From GWC2-37-13 sp964564535 (GTDB lineage Bacteria; Patescibacteriota; Microgenomatia; UBA1406; GWC2-37-13): a DNA stretch of 10,032 bases. The stretch is from the NCBI GenBank assembly GCA_964564535.1, contig CAZMBH010000035.1, forward strand, positions 1 through 10,032, in the 5' to 3' direction. The translations under genes and the position numbers were made by a program. Under the pieces are notes generated by a model. It had not been told where the DNA came from. It worked only from the letters and a program-made list of their open reading frames with translations, and did no database searches. Shown piece by piece: positions 6,722 to 10,032 of this stretch (positions are counted from its first letter, which is position 1; each line of letters begins with the position of its first letter).

Positions 6722-8041
6722 ATGTTAACTTGGATATTCACCAAAACTCCACTTCTCCTTTTTACCCAATCTTTTTGGAGAGATGAGGCATTTTCCTATT
6801 TCATGGCTAAAAAAAGCCTTTTAGAAATAATTCAATCAACCGCCAAAGACTTTAGTCCACCTTTATATTATTTAGTTTTGCACTATTGGATGAAGGTTTT
6901 CGGAAGTACGGAAATTGCCTTAAGAAGTTTATCGCTGGTCTTTTTTTGGGCAACTATCTATGTAGCCTTTTTGTTTTTAAATGACATTTTCAAAATTAAA
7001 CTCAAAAAATCTTTTTTCTACCTGATTTTTTTTATCATAAATCCTTTGCTTTTGTACTACGCTTTTGAGGCAAGAATGTATACAATGTTCGCCTTTTTTG
7101 CCAGTCTTTCCTACTATGCTTTTTTCAAGAAAAATTACCGTCTTTACATATTTTCGGCGATTGCCGGACTTTTTACTCAATATTACATGCTTCTGGTTAT
7201 TTTCAGTCAGTTATTCTTTTTGATAATAAACAAAAAAAGGGTTGAAAATTTTAAAAAGAGCGCTATTTATATTTCTTTATTTGCGTTCTTGCCCTGGTTT
7301 GTTTATTTTTTAACCCAGAATGGTTTTCCTAATTCATTTTGGATTTCAAAGCCTCAATTCAAAGATATTTTTGGACTATTAGGTGTCATATATACAGGCA
7401 ATGAATATTCTTTCTATGGAAATACGTTTGTCCAGGCAATCATTCAAAATCTTACCTATTCTTCTATATTACTTTCTGGTATTACCGCCGCTGGTATATT
7501 TTTATATGTTAAGAAGTTCTCCCATAAGGAGAAACTTAATTATCAATTATTGTTTATTTGGGGAATCGGCATTGCCGCAGTAGTTGGATTAATTTCGTTT
7601 ATTAAACCGCTATATTTTCCCCGCTATTTAATCTTTGCAACTGTCGGCTTTTTATTGTTAACTATTTTTGTTTTAGAAAAAATAAATGTTTATTTACGGG
7701 TTGTTTTGATTATTGTTTTAATGACTCTCACCTTTAATTATCAAAAATTACAGATAGAATACCGTAGAAAAGCCGATTTAAGAAAGACCTTAAGAGAAAT
7801 CCAAATAATTGCGGGTAAAAATGATTTTATATACACTGATGACTTGGATTTCTTTACCGCTCAGTACTACTTTAACGAAAATAGGGTTTATATTTATGGA
7901 AAAAGTTACAAGGATATTCCTACGTATAACGGTAAAACTCTTATTCCAAAAGAAAAAATCGCCTTAACTTTGCCTATTTATCCGCAAAAGGCATTTATTC
8001 TTAAGTCCAATGGGGACTATACTATTCAGGCAATGTACTAA
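6722..8041 (+). CDS. Family 39 (PMT/ArnT-like) membrane glycosyltransferase
   Basis: This 439-residue multi-span protein is of the GT-C class, whose members transfer a sugar from a polyprenyl-phosphate donor on the outer face of the membrane. The signature is the first extracytoplasmic loop, with FWRDEAF (D21, E22) shortly after the first membrane segment, then SPPLYYLVLHYW (45-56) and FEARMYT (115-121). About eight to ten further hydrophobic segments run to roughly residue 350, and a soluble C-terminal tail of about 90 residues follows. I chose the ATG at 6722. The longer frame from a TTG at 6656 would translate the palindromic repeat and adds nothing family-like. From 6722 the N-terminus is short and lacks the usual positive residues before the first span, so the palindrome may have displaced part of the original start. 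Acceptor and donor are unknown. Its 3' end overlaps the convergent peroxiredoxin gene by 20 bases. Confidence 0.85.
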   Translation: MLTWIFTKTPLLLFTQSFWRDEAFSYFMAKKSLLEIIQSTAKDFSPPLYYLVLHYWMKVFGSTEIALRSLSLVFFWATIYVAFLFLNDIFKIKLKKSFFYLIFFIINPLLLYYAFEARMYTMFAFFASLSYYAFFKKNYRLYIFSAIAGLFTQYYMLLVIFSQLFFLIINKKRVENFKKSAIYISLFAFLPWFVYFLTQNGFPNSFWISKPQFKDIFGLLGVIYTGNEYSFYGNTFVQAIIQNLTYSSILLSGITAAGIFLYVKKFSHKEKLNYQLLFIWGIGIAAVVGLISFIKPLYFPRYLIFATVGFLLLTIFVLEKINVYLRVVLIIVLMTLTFNYQKLQIEYRRKADLRKTLREIQIIAGKNDFIYTDDLDFFTAQYYFNENRVYIYGKSYKDIPTYNGKTLIPKEKIALTLPIYPQKAFILKSNGDYTIQAMY

Positions 8042-8474
8042 CGTCATTTAGTATTTCCCCGGCGTGAGTCAACGGATTGACCTTTTCATAAACCTTGAAA
8101 ATATTGCCTCTTTTGTCGATTAAATATGTCTTTCTTAGTACTCCATCATATGTTTTTCCCATGAATTTTTTTTCGCCCCAAGCTTTATATTTTTTAATAA
8201 CTTTTTTTTCAACATCAGAAAAGATCGTAAACCGTAAGTTGTGTTTCTGAGCAAATTTTTTATGGGAAAGAACTGTATCTTTTGAAACACCCAGAATTAC
8301 AATTCCGTTTTCTTTATATTTTTCCTGGTTATCACGAAAGCTGCAAGCCTCCACCGTGCAACCTGGGGTGTCATCCTTAGGATAAAAATATAAAACGACA
8401 ATCTGGCCGCGGTAATCGGAAAGTTTATGCATTTCTCCATTTTGGTCCGGTAATGAAAAATCAAAAGCTTTCAT
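8022..8474 (-). CDS. bcp: Peroxiredoxin of the BCP/PrxQ type (thiol peroxidase)
   Basis: This 150-residue cytoplasmic protein reduces hydrogen peroxide and organic hydroperoxides with thioredoxin-type electron donors. The peroxidatic site reads PKDDTPGCTVEAC. C39 corresponds to the peroxidatic cysteine and C44, five residues later, to the resolving cysteine, as in E. coli Bcp (C45/C50). The N-terminal FDFSLPDQNGE and the later LRKTYLIDKRG, with the expected conserved arginine, are also typical. Length fits the family. I chose the ATG at 8474. The open frame extends to an ATG at 8507, but that would encode the promoter palindrome and add an untypical 11-residue extension. The stop is TAG and overlaps the convergent family-39 glycosyltransferase gene by 20 bases. 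The gene is divergent from the membrane/hydrogenase-domain pair and shares their promoter region. Confidence 0.95.
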   Translation of the reverse strand: MKAFDFSLPDQNGEMHKLSDYRGQIVVLYFYPKDDTPGCTVEACSFRDNQEKYKENGIVILGVSKDTVLSHKKFAQKHNLRFTIFSDVEKKVIKKYKAWGEKKFMGKTYDGVLRKTYLIDKRGNIFKVYEKVNPLTHAGEILNDVSTLPE

Positions 8475-8486
8475 AATAATTTTGAA

Positions 8487-8506
8487 TGTATAATAGACAT
8501 TATACA
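8487..8506. promoter_or_regulatory. Symmetrical divergent promoter (TGTATAAT, 4 bp, ATTATACA)
   Basis: A perfect 8-bp inverted repeat with a 4-bp spacer (AGAC) places one TGTATAAT octamer on each strand. The plus-strand copy (8487-8494) lies 13 bases before the ATG at 8508. The minus-strand copy (8506-8499) lies 24 bases before the peroxiredoxin ATG at 8474. The two -10 elements face away from the centre of one dyad, so polymerase could probably engage only one side at a time. The dyad could also be a repressor site. I see no -35 element on either side. Confidence 0.55.
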
Positions 8507-8507
8507 C

Positions 8508-9026
8508 ATGGATAAGGAATCAACAACGATTAGTGTTAGTTCATTGACCATTTATCAAAACATCATTTTTAGTCTCGCTTTTTTAATTCCTTTTTTAATC
8601 AGCGGACCGCAATTACTGACCGGAACTCTTGTTAACTGTCTGCTAATTTCCGGAGTAAAATTTGTTGACAATAAAAATCATTTATTTATGGCTGTTTTAC
8701 CAAGTATAGCCACAGTTTTAAACGGATTGGTTTTCGGTAAATTTACAATTTTTTTAGTTTATTTTTTACCTTTTATCTGGCTTGGGAACTTTGCCTTAAT
8801 TAAGTCAATTATTTATTTAAGAGAAAAACTGTCTCTTCCTTTTTCAATAACTCTTAGCGTAATTTTCAAAACTATAATTCTTTTCGTCACCGCATTAATT
8901 TATTTTAAATTTAATTTAGTTCCAGAAATATTTTTAACGGCCATGGGAGTGTTTCAACTGGCAACCGGAATAATGGGAGGACTGGTGTTTTTGGGAATTA
9001 ATAAAATATTATATGACCGACTCTGA
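8508..9026 (+). CDS. Small membrane protein coupled to a hydrogenase-domain gene
   Basis: This 172-residue integral membrane protein has five or six hydrophobic segments (about 16-32, 34-52, 59-76, 79-103, 110-133 and 140-165) joined by short loops, and a polar N-terminus. Size and span number resemble substrate-binding S components of ECF transporters or similar small membrane scaffolds. Recognisable polar positions within the spans include GPQLLTGTLVN (33-43) and LPFIWLGN (87-94). I cannot name the family with confidence. Its last 14 bases overlap the start of the hydrogenase-domain gene in another frame, so the two should be translationally coupled and probably act together, for example as membrane anchor or transporter and iron-sulfur partner. 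The start is supported by the octamer promoter 13 bases upstream. The stop is TGA. Confidence 0.8.
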   Translation: MDKESTTISVSSLTIYQNIIFSLAFLIPFLISGPQLLTGTLVNCLLISGVKFVDNKNHLFMAVLPSIATVLNGLVFGKFTIFLVYFLPFIWLGNFALIKSIIYLREKLSLPFSITLSVIFKTIILFVTALIYFKFNLVPEIFLTAMGVFQLATGIMGGLVFLGINKILYDRL

Positions 9027-9792
9027 CAGACTTATCGACTTGTTAAAAAGAAAGTCTAAACTCGTTGCCATGCTCGCTCCTTCTTTTCCGATCATGTATG
9101 ACAGTAAAAAAATCGTATCACAATTAAAAAACATTGGTTTTGAAAAAGTTGTTGAAGTTTCGGTCGGGGCCAAAGAAACCAATAGACAGTTAGTTGAATT
9201 TTTCAAAAAAAATCCTCAAGCTAGAGTTATCACCAGCCCTTGTGCTAGTTTTGTCCGTTTTGTTCGAACCAGATATCCGGAATTTATTAAGTATCTTGCT
9301 TTAAATGTTGATTCTCCTATGGTGGCCACCGCAAAAATCGTCAAAGAAAAATATCCGGGATTTCAGCCGGTTTTTATTGGTCCTTGCATCGTCAAAAAAC
9401 TTGAGGCTTCTCAAGATTATCCGGAACTAAACATTCTCGTTTTAACTTATAAAGAACTTGAGGAGGTTTTTAACAAAATAAATATTGATCAAACATTACC
9501 AATTTCTGATCAGTTTGATCTTTCCGAATCTTCAACCCGAATGTATCCGACTGATGGAGGATTGACGGATTCTAGCGGAATTAAAAATATTTTAGGTTCT
9601 GATGCAGTAAGAATTGTTTCCGGATATAAAAATTGCGAAGCGGCTTTGACTGAATTTAAAAATAATCCTAAAATTCAGTTAGTCGATATCCTTTTCTGTC
9701 AGGAAGGCTGTATTAACGGACCTGGGATTTCCAGCTCCCTGACCATAGAGGAAAGAAAGAAAAAAATCGTTGAGTATGCTCACAAGTCTTAA
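9013..9792 (+). CDS. [FeFe]-hydrogenase large-subunit C-terminal domain protein, probably not a hydrogenase
   Basis: This 259-residue soluble protein has the three cysteine motifs of the H-cluster domain (Fe_hyd_lg_C): TSPCASF with C77, IGPCIVK with C125, and CQEGCINGPG with C229 and C233. In catalytic enzymes the first motif is TSCCP. Its second cysteine binds the [4Fe-4S] part and its first is the proton relay. Here the ligand cysteine remains and the relay position is proline (P76). All four cluster-ligand cysteines are therefore present, but normal hydrogen turnover is unlikely. There is no N-terminal ferredoxin domain and no CxxCxxC cluster site, and the protein begins almost directly with the hydrogenase fold. 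Family members of this kind include sensory (group D-like) and Nar1-like proteins; I cannot choose between them. The ATG overlaps the membrane-protein gene by 14 bases. A membrane-linked redox sensor or iron-sulfur carrier is inference. Confidence 0.85.
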   Translation: MTDSDRLIDLLKRKSKLVAMLAPSFPIMYDSKKIVSQLKNIGFEKVVEVSVGAKETNRQLVEFFKKNPQARVITSPCASFVRFVRTRYPEFIKYLALNVDSPMVATAKIVKEKYPGFQPVFIGPCIVKKLEASQDYPELNILVLTYKELEEVFNKINIDQTLPISDQFDLSESSTRMYPTDGGLTDSSGIKNILGSDAVRIVSGYKNCEAALTEFKNNPKIQLVDILFCQEGCINGPGISSSLTIEERKKKIVEYAHKS

Positions 9793-9804
9793 TTTATATT
9801 CTGT

Positions 9805-9833
9805 GTCATCCCCGTGAAGACGGGGATCCAGTC
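9805..9833. repeat. REP-like palindrome ahead of a GIY-YIG gene
   Basis: The core is a perfect hairpin, ATCCCCGT, GAAG loop, ACGGGGAT (9808-9827), flanked by GTC and CCAGTC. It is far richer in G and C than its surroundings. Sequences of the form GTCATCCCCG..CGGGGATCCAG are well-known dispersed intergenic repeats in many bacteria, and from memory they often lie beside small GIY-YIG genes, as here. It also lies 12 bases after the hydrogenase-domain gene and could help end its message, but it has no following T run. Confidence 0.75.
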
Positions 9834-9839
9834 TATAAT
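9834..9839 (+). promoter_or_regulatory. -10 element (TATAAT) of the GIY-YIG gene
   Basis: TATAAT directly follows the REP-like palindrome and lies eight bases before the ATG at 9848, giving a leaderless or nearly leaderless message. It lacks the TG prefix seen at the other promoters (TC instead). The palindrome would occupy the place of a -35 element. Confidence 0.45.
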
Positions 9840-9847
9840 CACCTTAT

Positions 9848-10032
9848 ATGTTTGATAAAACATATTGTGTTTATATTTTATCTTCTCAAAAAAACGGAAC
9901 TCTCTACGTTGGGATAACAAACAATCTAGTAAAGCGAGTATGGGAACATAAAAATAAAAAAGTTGATGAATTTACAAAAAGATATGAGATTCATCATTTA
10001 GTTTATTTTGAACAACATAATAATCCAGAGTC
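9848..10032 (+). CDS. GIY-YIG family nuclease-like protein, cut by window end
   Basis: Only the first 61 codons lie in the window. The protein begins MFDKTYCVYILSS and continues GTLYVGITNNLVKRVWEHK, the characteristic first strand, YVG second strand and helix of small GIY-YIG domain proteins (UPF0213/YhbQ-like). Y9, Y20, G22 and R30 correspond to conserved active-site positions. The catalytic glutamate of this family would lie beyond the window end. Family proteins are usually about 80-100 residues, so roughly two thirds is visible. Its cellular role is generally not established. The neighbouring REP-like palindrome suggests an association with repeat spread or DNA structure, which is inference. 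Confidence 0.88.
   Translation, partial: MFDKTYCVYILSSQKNGTLYVGITNNLVKRVWEHKNKKVDEFTKRYEIHHLVYFEQHNNPE

Noticed and set aside
6977..7583. Small open frames at 6977-7180 (-) and 7383-7583 (+)
   Set aside because: They lie inside the strongly supported membrane glycosyltransferase gene in other frames.
8475..8507. Longer start for the peroxiredoxin at 8507
   Set aside because: The extra residues would be encoded by the divergent promoter dyad, and the family normally begins close to the FDFSLPD segment.
9009..9206. Minus-strand open frame of 65 codons
   Set aside because: It is the reverse strand of the hydrogenase-domain gene and has no independent support.
9013..9792. Functional hydrogen-producing [FeFe] hydrogenase
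   Set aside because: The relay cysteine is replaced by proline, ferredoxin domains are missing and no maturation genes lie nearby.
1..10032. Alternative genetic code with TGA read as glycine
   Set aside because: None of the long frames contains an internal TGA, and the membrane-protein gene ends naturally at TGA within the overlap with its partner.
1..10032. tRNA or rRNA genes
   Set aside because: I found no cloverleaf-like or ribosomal sequence in the gaps, which are mostly under 110 bases.

Overview
The window is AT-rich and densely coded. Genes are packed on both strands, several overlap or nearly abut, and Shine-Dalgarno sequences are essentially absent. Four of the five main promoters carry the same octamer, TGTATAAT, close to a start codon, so some transcripts would be leaderless or nearly so. 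Together with the gene content (multi-membrane-span glycosyltransferases, a UvrD helicase fused to a nuclease, a small GIY-YIG protein next to a REP-like palindrome), this suggests a reduced bacterial genome of the Patescibacteria/CPR type, perhaps Microgenomates. That placement is inference. No long frame carries an internal TGA, so the sequence gives no hint of the UGA-glycine code of some CPR lineages.

Layout. Positions 1-107 hold no gene that I can support. Positions 108-2105, on the minus strand, hold two genes that I cannot assign to a family. The first-transcribed one (1296-2105) has an HENLH zinc-protease motif. The second (108-1292) follows in the same reading frame, separated by one TAG stop and one codon. 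The 3' ends of both genes carry nearly the same 17-18 bp sequence. On the plus strand follow a 982-residue UvrD-type helicase with a C-terminal RecB/Cas4-type iron-sulfur nuclease (2184-5132), a membrane family-2 glycosyltransferase (5156-6634) and a PMT/ArnT-like family-39 glycosyltransferase (6722-8041). The two glycosyltransferases are separated by an 82-bp imperfect palindrome made of 9-bp units. A peroxiredoxin of the Bcp type (8022-8474) lies on the minus strand and overlaps the 3' end of the family-39 gene. Divergent from it is an overlapping gene pair: a small membrane protein (8508-9026) and a protein with the C-terminal domain of [FeFe] hydrogenases (9013-9792). A REP-like hairpin and a truncated GIY-YIG gene (9848 to the window end) close the window.

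How the genes may work together. The helicase-nuclease is a DNA-end processing enzyme. The two glycosyltransferases probably act one after the other in building envelope glycans or glycolipids. The hydrogenase-like protein keeps the four cluster-ligand cysteines but lacks the proton-relay cysteine and any ferredoxin domain, so it looks more like a sensor or assembly-type protein than a hydrogen-producing enzyme. Its overlap with the membrane gene argues that the two act together, and the divergent peroxiredoxin suggests a redox theme. The items most worth a second look are the in-frame HEXXH pair with its repeated 3' ends, the membrane/hydrogenase-domain pair, and the 9-bp-unit palindrome.
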